Positions 54,092-61,937 of a stretch of DNA of 64,000 nt are shown here, in pieces. The DNA is from J014 sp964486055 (GTDB lineage Bacteria; Acidobacteriota; Blastocatellia; Pyrinomonadales; Pyrinomonadaceae): contig CAZALE010000002.1 in NCBI GenBank assembly GCA_964486055.1, positions 290,000 through 353,999 of the forward strand, given 5' to 3'. Both the position numbers and the translations under genes were made by a program. The notes under the pieces were generated by a model. That model saw only the letters and a program-made list of their open reading frames with translations, was not told where the DNA came from and did not search any database. Position 1 is the stretch's first letter; the number at the start of each line of letters is the position of its first letter.

Positions 54092-54988
54092 ATGGAAGAC
54101 ATAGCGATAGACGTCAGAAAGGATGATAGTATAGTTTTGCGTGAGAAAATTAGATCTTACGTCGAACTCACCAAACCAAGAATTGCATTCATGCTAGTTC
54201 TAACAGCAGCTGCCGGATTTTACCTGGGATCTACAAATTTTGACTTGTTGCTTTTCTTGAGATCAATCTTAGGAATAACGCTTCTTGCTTTCGGAACTGC
54301 GGCACTTAACCAATATATCGAACGCAAGAGTGATGCCTTAATGGAAAGAACTGCTTCTCGGCCTCTACCTTCAGGAAAGCTAGCTGGAAAAGAAGCCTTG
54401 TTATTTGGAATTGTTCTCTGTCTCTTGGCTGAGGCAATACTTTTTATTTTAGTCAATACAATGACTGGCATCCTCGGGCTTTTAGTTATATTGGGATACG
54501 TATTTCTCTATACACCATTGAAGAGAGTGACTACGCTCTCTACAGTTGTAGGTGCCTTCCCTGGAGCTATGCCGCCTCTTATGGGTTGGACTTCAGCCGC
54601 AGATCAAATCTCAGTTCAAGCATGGATACTATTCGCCATTATATTTTTCTGGCAGTTTCCCCATTTTCTTTCGATAGCTTGGATATACAGAGATGAATAC
54701 TCGAAGGCTGGCATCAAAATGCTACCGGTAGTCGATAAAGATGGAAAATTGACGGTTAGACAAGTCATTATCTTTACTCTTTTACTGATAGCAACAAGTA
54801 TCATGCCTTTCTTACTAGGGATGACGGGAATCATCTACCTAATGGCCGCCATTAGCTTTGGGGCTTACTTTTTATACTGTTCATTAGAGATGGCACGGAA
54901 GAAATCTGTCGCCGCTGCAAGAAAGGTTTTAATTGCTTCAGTCTTATACTTGCCGTTAATTTTTGCATTGATGGTAATAAACCACTGA
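54092..54988 (+). CDS. ctaB: Protoheme IX farnesyltransferase (haem O synthase)
   Basis: 298 residues, 7-9 membrane helices. Prenyltransferase motif NQYIERKSDALMERT (NxxxDxxxD-like) and the second motif YKDEYSKAGIKMLPVVD-like region (YRDEYSKAGIKMLPV). It makes haem O for terminal oxidases. First gene of a group with coxIII and DUF420. Confidence 0.94.
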   Translation: MEDIAIDVRKDDSIVLREKIRSYVELTKPRIAFMLVLTAAAGFYLGSTNFDLLLFLRSILGITLLAFGTAALNQYIERKSDALMERTASRPLPSGKLAGKEALLFGIVLCLLAEAILFILVNTMTGILGLLVILGYVFLYTPLKRVTTLSTVVGAFPGAMPPLMGWTSAADQISVQAWILFAIIFFWQFPHFLSIAWIYRDEYSKAGIKMLPVVDKDGKLTVRQVIIFTLLLIATSIMPFLLGMTGIIYLMAAISFGAYFLYCSLEMARKKSVAAARKVLIASVLYLPLIFALMVINH

Positions 54989-55062
54989 AACTGCTTTGAT
55001 AAACTTCTGTAAAAATATTCACTGCCTGAATAAGAAAAGGTCATCGCAACAAGGAGCTTGTT

Positions 55063-55794
55063 ATGGAGATTCAAACAGGACATGTAGACATCGAACGAGA
55101 GGAAAAAGTAAGAACACATAAGAGACGAAGCTCTGGTTTGACAGGTGGTGGAGGCGGAAACAATGGCAGAAAAAAAGGCGGTGGAGGCGGAGGAGATAAC
55201 TTCGATGATAAAAACCCAATAAACGAAGCTGAACAATTCCGCCCTAATAAACTACGCATTGGAATGTGGTTTTTACTCGTAGTCGTGCTAATGACCTTCG
55301 GAGGTCTTATCAGCGCTTATCTCGTAATAGCTACTAATAAAACTGCCGAATGGAAGCCATTTAATCTACCATTTCAAGTGTGGATAAGCACTTTCTTAAT
55401 TCTAGCCAGCACGTTTACTATCGAGATGTCTAGACGTAAGCTGTTTTTAAATCAGCAAAAATCAGCGCGAGATTGGTTACTAGCAACTACTATCTTGGGG
55501 GCTATGTTTATCGCTTCTCAGCTTATGCTATGGTTCAGGCTATGGAAAATGGGTGTTTATCTACAAGGTAATCCATATGCAGGCCTTTTCTACATACTAA
55601 CAATTGCTCATGCTATACATGTCATCGGAGGCATAATAGGCCTCGGATATATAGTTTTACGAGCTTGGAATAAAACCGCGAATACTGAAGAAATATTGAG
55701 GCGTCAAACCTCTGCTACAGTTGTCAGTTGGTATTGGCACACAATGGATGGACTATGGCTCATTTTACTCGGGCTCTTGGTGTTCTATAAATAA
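55063..55794 (+). CDS. Haem-copper oxidase subunit III
   Basis: 243 residues. An unusual ~65-residue N-terminus has two Gly-rich blocks (GGGGGNN, GGGGGGD), followed by five membrane helices of COX3 with QLMLWFRLWKMGVYLQGNPYAGLFYILTIAHAIHVIGG and the C-terminal SWYWHTMDGLWL (His of the family). AAGGAG ribosome site. Subunits I and II are not in this window. Confidence 0.9.
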   Translation: MEIQTGHVDIEREEKVRTHKRRSSGLTGGGGGNNGRKKGGGGGGDNFDDKNPINEAEQFRPNKLRIGMWFLLVVVLMTFGGLISAYLVIATNKTAEWKPFNLPFQVWISTFLILASTFTIEMSRRKLFLNQQKSARDWLLATTILGAMFIASQLMLWFRLWKMGVYLQGNPYAGLFYILTIAHAIHVIGGIIGLGYIVLRAWNKTANTEEILRRQTSATVVSWYWHTMDGLWLILLGLLVFYK

Positions 55795-55969
55795 TTTCGA
55801 ACTCTGCAAACCTCCCTTAGAAAATGCTCTCTGAATCGAGATTGATTTTTGAGATCCTCAGTTGCGTTTAAATCAATGATGATTCATCGTTTTAAACCAA
55901 TAGCCATATGATTTTCATTTAGAGATTTTCAGTGCTAAGAGATTACTCTTAAGTGAGGATAAGAAGTTT

Positions 55970-56521
55970 ATGAATCAATCACCAAGTTTATTTTCAGAGC
56001 GAAAATCTAATAGATGGATAGATATAGTTTCAGTAGTTGTTCTGATAGTTGTAATAGTTTTGCTTTCCATGCAAGATAAGTTTTATTTCGGAGAATGGAC
56101 TAGATCAATTCCTCATGCTATCGGTATAATAAACACCTTGACTACCATATCCTTGATAGCTGGCTTGATTTTCATTAAGCAAGGTAAGATAAACTTGCAT
56201 CGTAATGCAATGCTTTTCTCGTTCCTCCTAGGAAGTTTATTTTTAGTTCTATATGTCACGTACCATCTTTCCAATCGGCCGATGTATTTCTCTGGACAGG
56301 GATTTATACGTTATCTATATTTCTTCATACTCATTAGTCATGTGGCTCTATCAATTGTAGTATTACCCCTGGTCTTAAGAGCACTACTCTTCGCATTAAT
56401 TGATGACTTCGTCAGGCACAAGAAAATCGTGAAATTTGCCTACCCGATTTGGTTATACGTCTCCATCACGGGAGTGCTCGTTTACCTATTCAATAACATC
56501 CTCTATCAGTCGAATCGTTAA
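55970..56521 (+). CDS. DUF420 membrane protein (CtaM-like oxidase assembly factor)
   Basis: 183 residues with four to five membrane helices; segment RNAMLFSFLLGSLFLVLYVTYH and ISHVALSIVVLPLVLRAL are typical of DUF420. The S. aureus member CtaM is needed for activity of the aa3-type oxidase. Position after coxIII fits that role. Confidence 0.87.
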   Translation: MNQSPSLFSERKSNRWIDIVSVVVLIVVIVLLSMQDKFYFGEWTRSIPHAIGIINTLTTISLIAGLIFIKQGKINLHRNAMLFSFLLGSLFLVLYVTYHLSNRPMYFSGQGFIRYLYFFILISHVALSIVVLPLVLRALLFALIDDFVRHKKIVKFAYPIWLYVSITGVLVYLFNNILYQSNR

Positions 56522-56550
56522 AAAGTTTCTTAAGTTTTTGAAAAAAGTTC

Positions 56551-56579
56551 TTGCATGAGTAAATATTTGGTGTTATATT
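56551..56579 (+). promoter_or_regulatory. Promoter of the c-di-AMP riboswitch
   Basis: TTGCAT (56551-56556), 17-bp spacer and TATATT (56574-56579) lie about 40 bp before the aptamer. Transcription would begin near 56586, so the riboswitch has its own promoter independent of the DUF420 gene. Confidence 0.65.
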
Positions 56580-56599
56580 GAAACTAGATTTTTGAATCC

Positions 56600-56820
56600 G
56601 GTCTTTGCTGAGTAAAGACAAGGATAGAAAAAATCGCTGAAGTCGCCTAGGAAAACCAACGACTATTGAGATACTTGAAAGGCGACACGGGGGACCCAAA
56701 AGTTTTGCAACCGCTGATTGCAAAACACTGATGGGGCGCAGCGTTACCTTGTAACGCGGGAAACTTCTTCGTTCCTAGCCCGACAGCTAACCTCGTAAGC
56801 ATCGAAGAAGGATACGAACA
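56600..56820 (+). ncRNA. Cyclic di-AMP riboswitch (ydaO/yuaA leader)
   Basis: All conserved blocks of the ydaO/yuaA aptamer are visible in order: CGGGGGACCCA (56689-56699), GGGGCGCA (56733-56740), and CCCGACAGCTAACCTCGTAAGC (56779-56800, given here as the well-known family signature). Paired elements: GTCGCC/GGCGAC (56642-56647/56681-56686), GTTTTGCAA/TTGCAAAAC (56702-56710/56718-56726) and GCGTTAC/GTAACGC (56741-56747/56751-56757). The ligand is cyclic di-AMP, a signal of potassium and cell-wall status. A terminator follows, but no + strand gene begins within 3.9 kb. Confidence 0.93.
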
Positions 56821-56839
56821 AGTTTTCCGTTAAACAGGT

Positions 56840-56865
56840 GCGCGATTCTTCTTCGCGCCTTTTTT
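56840..56865 (+). terminator. Expression-platform terminator of the riboswitch
   Basis: GCGCGA (56840-56845) and TCGCGC (56853-56858) form a 6-bp GC-rich stem followed by six T (56860-56865). CTTCTTCG at 56848-56855 in the hairpin can also pair with CGAAGAAG (56803-56810) just after the aptamer, a ready-made antiterminator; the same CGAAGAAG can also pair within the aptamer (CTTCTTCG at 56764-56771). Confidence 0.85.
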
Positions 56866-56890
56866 ATCGGTAACTTATCTTCTCTAAAAG

Positions 56891-56922
56891 AAAAATTCCG
56901 CACTTTTTGTTGCGGAATTTTT
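56891..56922. terminator. Bidirectional terminator
   Basis: AAAAATTCCGCA (56891-56902) and TGCGGAATTTTT (56911-56922) give a perfect 12-bp stem with A-rich and T-rich flanks, usable on both strands. It ends the minus-strand nuclease operon and would also stop any read-through from the riboswitch 25 bp upstream. Confidence 0.9.
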
Positions 56923-56965
56923 CTTTTTCAACCCATAAACTCAAGTTCTAATATTGAGACTAGGC

Positions 56966-58831
56966 TCAATTTGTTTTTTTATTCAACGGATCTAACGACA
57001 AATAAACTACCGGTGGGTCATGATCTGAAATCCTCTCCGGTCGAGTTTCATCATTGGAATAAATCTTAGGAAAATCAGCGTTTAACCTAGCGTAACCGAA
57101 CTTCAATGCTCTTTCCTGAGCTGGACCATTCAACAAAATATGATCCAATACTTGCGCTGATCCCTCAAAAACATAGGAATACCGGTTTAACGGTTCAAGA
57201 AAATTCACTAAATCTATCAGTCCTGTCGGGAAGGATGTCTTCGATGGAGCCAAAACGTTTTGGCTTGGATTACCGATTAAAATACCTATTAAGTCGTTAT
57301 ATCCATCGCTAAACTGAAAACTGTTGAAATCGCCACCAACTACGATTATCTCATTTGGATTAGACTTTTGACGTTCAACTAAATAATTAGCTAACCATTC
57401 TGCCTGTCGGCGCCGCTGCTGACGTACATATTCCCCATTTTCTGGATCATCAATTCCAAGATACGATTTAAAATGATTAACAATAACAGTAAGTACCGTA
57501 GGATTCTTTTCATCCAGAATCTCAACCTTGACTAAAAGTGGCGGACGATCATAAAGATAACCCGTCCTATTGCCAAAATTAATCTTCTCGTTTTTAGCTA
57601 ATTGCTGAACCTCTAGTACTTTTACACGAGATGACTTTATTAAAAATCCCACGTCGATACCTCGACCGTCATTTCCTTCTTCCAAAATTGCCTCGTATTT
57701 CGGATCAGGTTGATTAGCTTTAATCGCGTCACTATTTATCTTCTCCGCTAGCTTCCTGAGTACTTTTATGTTTTCAACCTCTTCAACTCCTAAGATGTCT
57801 GGATAAGACAAGACTTCGCGAATCGCCAATGAGGCCTTGTTCAGCCTGACTCGGAAGATCTCTTTAGGAAGTATCGTTTCATCCTGAATATTTTCTGAGT
57901 TTTTCTCATCATCAAAAAAATTTTCTAGGTTGAAAAAGCCAATGGTCGTTTCCCTAGAACCAGCAGGACTTACCTTTATGAACTTTCTTTGTCCCTCTAA
58001 AACTGGTGTTTGACTTTTAGTATCAAGCAAAAGAGTATAAGCTCGCCGCGAATAATCTATAACCCCAATTAAGCTTCTGACTGTCATACCAACTGCGACA
58101 TCCAGAGGCTTAGATCCTTCTTGAACGTCACTGTCAACTCTCAAGATCTCTGGATTCATGTCAAAAATTGGGATGTTCTGTGGCAACTTATCAACTAACC
58201 AAGTTAAAACACTCACACCTGGCTCACGAAATGGTCTCGGAGTTTTAGGTAATATTCCATAAAACACCCCATCTGAAACTATCGCGCCACTTTTCTTATC
58301 CTCAAATCCACCAGTCGGGCCAATAACTATCAAGCTGTCTACCTTCACTCTCATTCCCTCAAATCGCTCAAGTTGATCTATTTTCCCCTGAGGATTTAGG
58401 TCATTTAAGGTCAACGTTTGAGGGGTCGGTAGAGGATTATTTCGAGATAACACTTTTATTCCCGGGTTTATTATTTCTGTTATCGTGAGAAAATAGCGTT
58501 CATTGCGAGGCCGATACTCAGTGACAGTGCCTGTAACCTCAATTAAATTACCTACAGCAATCCCTGGAGGTATTACATCGTTAGTAAAAACGTAAATCCC
58601 CTCAGAGGTTTTAGGATTATCATCTACCTCATTGTCAGGAACTTGAACGTAAAACCCCCTCTGCGATATGAAAGTAACGATTCCTCTGGTAGTAACAGTT
58701 CTTCCATCATACGGTGAAATGTTTCCTTCACCCTGGATCTGATGAATCGGAACTATGCCTCTCTGTGCTATACCCAGCAAATGAATAGTCAGTATGAAAA
58801 AACCACCAACAAAAAATCTTGAAATTCTCAT
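56966..58831 (-). CDS. Secreted nuclease of the endonuclease/exonuclease/phosphatase family with N-terminal OB-like domain
   Basis: 621 residues, signal peptide (FFVGGFFILTIHLLGIAQ). Residues ~30-135 form an OB-fold-like domain (GEGNISPYDGRTVTTRGIVTFISQ). The EEP nuclease domain follows with NLENFFD, VEEVENIKVL (catalytic Glu), VVGGDFNSFQ and ISDHDPP. This is the ExeM/Xds architecture split from its lamin-tail partner. It follows the NUC gene by a 4-bp overlap. Confidence 0.9.
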   Translation of the reverse strand: MRISRFFVGGFFILTIHLLGIAQRGIVPIHQIQGEGNISPYDGRTVTTRGIVTFISQRGFYVQVPDNEVDDNPKTSEGIYVFTNDVIPPGIAVGNLIEVTGTVTEYRPRNERYFLTITEIINPGIKVLSRNNPLPTPQTLTLNDLNPQGKIDQLERFEGMRVKVDSLIVIGPTGGFEDKKSGAIVSDGVFYGILPKTPRPFREPGVSVLTWLVDKLPQNIPIFDMNPEILRVDSDVQEGSKPLDVAVGMTVRSLIGVIDYSRRAYTLLLDTKSQTPVLEGQRKFIKVSPAGSRETTIGFFNLENFFDDEKNSENIQDETILPKEIFRVRLNKASLAIREVLSYPDILGVEEVENIKVLRKLAEKINSDAIKANQPDPKYEAILEEGNDGRGIDVGFLIKSSRVKVLEVQQLAKNEKINFGNRTGYLYDRPPLLVKVEILDEKNPTVLTVIVNHFKSYLGIDDPENGEYVRQQRRRQAEWLANYLVERQKSNPNEIIVVGGDFNSFQFSDGYNDLIGILIGNPSQNVLAPSKTSFPTGLIDLVNFLEPLNRYSYVFEGSAQVLDHILLNGPAQERALKFGYARLNADFPKIYSNDETRPERISDHDPPVVYLSLDPLNKKTN

Positions 58832-60603
58832 TGCGTGTCTTTCCTTCTTTTTATTATCTCACGGGTATTTTTTGGCACATTAGAGAAGAAGTCATATCCG
58901 GTAAGTGTCTCTATGTACTTGACGGTAACCCTGTATTGTCTCCATGGAGCGTTCTGATTTACCGGAGGCTGATTTGGAACTAGTATGGCAATTGTGCGTG
59001 TTCCTTTATTAATGCGCTGCAGATCATTATCACCATTTGGCAACACCAAGACAACCTTCCATGTGTATTGCGGCACGACGATGCGCCCCTGGGCTATAGT
59101 CCCAGCGTTTCCGTAACCACCAGCAAACATGTATAACTCGTAACCTTGAGTAGCCAATGATCTGCAATAGTTTTCAAAATCTTCCCATGGTCCCTGATTA
59201 TTAGCTGGCAGTTGTGGAAGAAAATTCGTCATTAAAAACGTGGCTGAGTTATCCGCAATTGAGCGGGTTCTGTCGCCAGATGGGCACATGTGTCCACGAT
59301 CATAGCCTGATCCGCTGTAATCTTCAGGCACAACCTGATACCATCCCGCCGGTAAATCTGGATCCGGACGAAAATCGTCTTGCCGTGGGGCGCTTCCTAG
59401 CCAACTCTGATCAAGTCTCCATGCAACCCAATTTGGAGTGGCGCGGCTTCGATTATAAGAGAGAGTGTATTGAGGTTTTACCATCAGGTAATTGTTTTCG
59501 TTTGACACGTCGGCGCTGGCATTGCTGGGATTTCCCAAAAGCAAAGGATTGTCACTCGGAGATGCCGCCGATATATTTAGATTTATAGTAAGCGATACAG
59601 ACCTTCCTTGTGCATCACTAACAGAAACCGGAATGAACCTTTGTCCACTTGATGAATTATTGGGCAATGTGTATCTAAATGAAAAAACGTTATCGCCAGC
59701 AGTTGTGTCGCCATTTGTTCCATCGTCAAAAAACTGTTGATTCGACGTTCCGCCTACGGAAGTAAGATCACCAGAAACGTTAATTCCAGTGCTTGGCGGA
59801 GAAGTAGCCGGAACAACATTAACATAAAATGTAACCACTCCACCCGGCGTACTAGTGCTGGGGCTTACGGAACCTCCTGCCTGCAAAACTCCTCCTAAAT
59901 TACAAGAGTTGAATGGACTTGATGTGTTCCTCGGATTTGGAGCAGCAATCGTAAAGTCGGAGGCATTAACATCAGTATCGACACATCCACCTCCATTTCG
60001 CAATCCGGCCGTGGTTCCACTCAAATTGTTAGTTCTTTGTCCTTCAAAACAGGAAGCAGAACTTCCGTACCCAACAAAATCAACAATAGATGGATCGTTT
60101 GGACAGGTAGAGGCAGGCAGCTGCACAGTCGAACTTACCAATGCTAATTTGCCAGTTGTGGATGAAAGATTGGGGATAAAGGTGTTCGTGCCGACTGTGA
60201 CCGGAGGAGCCGTCATATCAGGTGATGGTAAACTAACTCCACCGGCACCATTACCCGCATATTGAATAAGATAATACTGTCCCGGCTGTAGAGTTACGTT
60301 ACTTAATGGAGTGACTAGCCAATTACTTCCAGTAGCTGAAGCATATTGCACTGACCATCCATTCAAACTAATTGGCTGATTGCCTCTATTGAAAAGTTCA
60401 ACGAAGTCATTGGCATACTGCGAACTTGATGAAACACCACCACCTCCGTAAAACTGGCTTATTACGACATTCTGAGATACCAAAACAGCCTTTCGCTCAT
60501 CATCGACGGCTTTTTCTTGTCTATCTCCAGCAACGTGATAACGGTCCGTAATTACTAAAAAACTTAAAACACTCAAAAGTACAAAAAGAACAGGTTTTCT
60601 CAT
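58828..60603 (-). CDS. Secreted lamin-tail domain / DNA-RNA non-specific endonuclease fusion
   Basis: 591 residues. Signal peptide (VLFVLLSVLSFLVITD), a lamin tail domain (VVISQFYGGGG... VELFNRGNQPISLNGW, ~residues 45-160), Ser/Gly-rich linkers, a beta-rich middle, and a C-terminal NUC endonuclease with DRGHMCPSGDRT (catalytic His438) and metal-binding Asn460 in TNFLPQ. It likely scavenges extracellular nucleic acids. First of the pair; its end overlaps the EEP nuclease start. Confidence 0.92.
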   Translation of the reverse strand: MRKPVLFVLLSVLSFLVITDRYHVAGDRQEKAVDDERKAVLVSQNVVISQFYGGGGVSSSSQYANDFVELFNRGNQPISLNGWSVQYASATGSNWLVTPLSNVTLQPGQYYLIQYAGNGAGGVSLPSPDMTAPPVTVGTNTFIPNLSSTTGKLALVSSTVQLPASTCPNDPSIVDFVGYGSSASCFEGQRTNNLSGTTAGLRNGGGCVDTDVNASDFTIAAPNPRNTSSPFNSCNLGGVLQAGGSVSPSTSTPGGVVTFYVNVVPATSPPSTGINVSGDLTSVGGTSNQQFFDDGTNGDTTAGDNVFSFRYTLPNNSSSGQRFIPVSVSDAQGRSVSLTINLNISAASPSDNPLLLGNPSNASADVSNENNYLMVKPQYTLSYNRSRATPNWVAWRLDQSWLGSAPRQDDFRPDPDLPAGWYQVVPEDYSGSGYDRGHMCPSGDRTRSIADNSATFLMTNFLPQLPANNQGPWEDFENYCRSLATQGYELYMFAGGYGNAGTIAQGRIVVPQYTWKVVLVLPNGDNDLQRINKGTRTIAILVPNQPPVNQNAPWRQYRVTVKYIETLTGYDFFSNVPKNTREIIKRRKDTQ

Positions 60604-60778
60604 TCGATTTCTTCTCCGATGGATAAAGAATTTTTACCACATTTCCTTTCAAAATACCAATTTATTTCTCGCGCTTAAGATAAATTTAGCCCACAGTTAA
60701 CCATTCGGATTTTTAGTCGCAAACCGAGTGTGAAACTTTGTCAATACATTAAAATCAAACTTTGGAGCATTTGGTTGT

Positions 60779-61522
60779 ATGAAGAATCTTCTAATTCTAA
60801 GTTTTTCGATATTATTGATCTACGTGACCGATGTTATAAGTCAAACGAAAAAGCCGAAGCCCAGAAATGCACCAGAGACGAGAGTCCGAGTGGACAGGCT
60901 TTTCGTGGTTATAGATGAAAGGCTTGCAGTGATTAGAGAAAAGCCAAGCCTGTACGCCACTCCGATACAAAGAATGAGAAGAGGCAGATTAATAACGTTA
61001 TCAGGAGACATAAAACAAGATGAACATGGAGTAAGATTCTATAGAGTTCAACTTTCAAGGCTACAAGGTTGGGTACAAGTAGAGGCATTAGCAAGCATTC
61101 AATCGAAAGTTGATGAAAAGCGCCTTGCTAGATTAATTCAAGGATCCTCAGGCTTTGATAAAATAGAGCGAACTGCTATCTTTTTGAAGCATTATATAAA
61201 TTCTGATCTGAGACCTGCTGTTTTGCTTTTGTTTGGTGATTTGGTCGAGGAGGTAGCCGCAAGCCTAAGTAAAGACGCAAATAGAAGACTTGACGAAAAG
61301 GAAATGCAAGCCTCCGATGCTCCAATAGAAAGCTTTTATCTAAGCTACAGCGGATTAGACAGATATAGACGTCTCGGCATTACCTTTCTCTTTAATAAAA
61401 AAACAAAGACATATCATTACGATGGACAAAGCTGGAAAGAACTACTCCAAAGATTCCCGAATACTAACGAAGCAAAAGAGGCGAAGAAAAGACTAGAAAA
61501 CCTCCAATCAAAAATGCAATAG
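60779..61522 (+). CDS. Secreted SH3-like domain protein
   Basis: 247 residues. Signal peptide, then a bacterial SH3-like domain with AVIREKPSLYATPIQRMRRGRLITLSGD..VQLSRLQGWV typical of SH3b. The C-terminal half (residues ~110-247) is helical, with no motif I recognise. SH3b domains often bind cell-wall peptides. It stands alone and is the first + gene downstream of the c-di-AMP riboswitch, though 3.9 kb away. Confidence 0.75.
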   Translation: MKNLLILSFSILLIYVTDVISQTKKPKPRNAPETRVRVDRLFVVIDERLAVIREKPSLYATPIQRMRRGRLITLSGDIKQDEHGVRFYRVQLSRLQGWVQVEALASIQSKVDEKRLARLIQGSSGFDKIERTAIFLKHYINSDLRPAVLLLFGDLVEEVAASLSKDANRRLDEKEMQASDAPIESFYLSYSGLDRYRRLGITFLFNKKTKTYHYDGQSWKELLQRFPNTNEAKEAKKRLENLQSKMQ

Positions 61523-61605
61523 ATAATGAGATAAAAATCCATAGCCACCAATATCAGTGGCTATGGATTAAAATCAAAGGCTTTTCTGCTTTTCAGTCTG
61601 CGGAT

Positions 61606-61854
61606 TTATTTCTTGCCTTCATACCATCTTTTAACAATCTCTGCTGCGGTCTCTCGACCACCTAAACCAAAGGCTAAACCAACAGCCAGAGCTAGTGCTC
61701 CAACGACTGCCGTGAACAAGGTGTTCACTATGGTCTGAGCTACTCCTATCTGGTTAACCGCTATTACGATCGTAAAACCCTATACGGCAACTCGTGTAAT
61801 AGGCGCAAGAAGCTCCCGATTACCCAGGTGAATAAAAATTTGCTCTCTTCGTTT
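61606..61854 (-). pseudogene. Decayed TM-helix/mechanosensitive-channel-like gene fragment
   Basis: Minus-strand translation gives LGNRELLAPITRVAV, then TAG (61780-61782), then GFTIVIAVNQIGVAQTIVN, TLFTAVVGALALAVGLAFG and LGGRETAAEIVKRWYEGKK before TAA 61606-61608. This matches the C-terminus of TM-helix-repeat proteins of the MscS-related family (AFGLGGRETAAEIV). An upstream in-frame stop at 61855-61857 and the absence of a 5' half mark it as a broken remnant. The rest of 61523-61937 shows nothing else. Confidence 0.75.
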
Positions 61855-61937
61855 TTAAATAATGCTGTTTGATCTACAGGTTTGCTTCAGAGTAAATCAA
61901 TCAAATTTATAAATGCTTTTGTGCTGATGCTTTAAAA

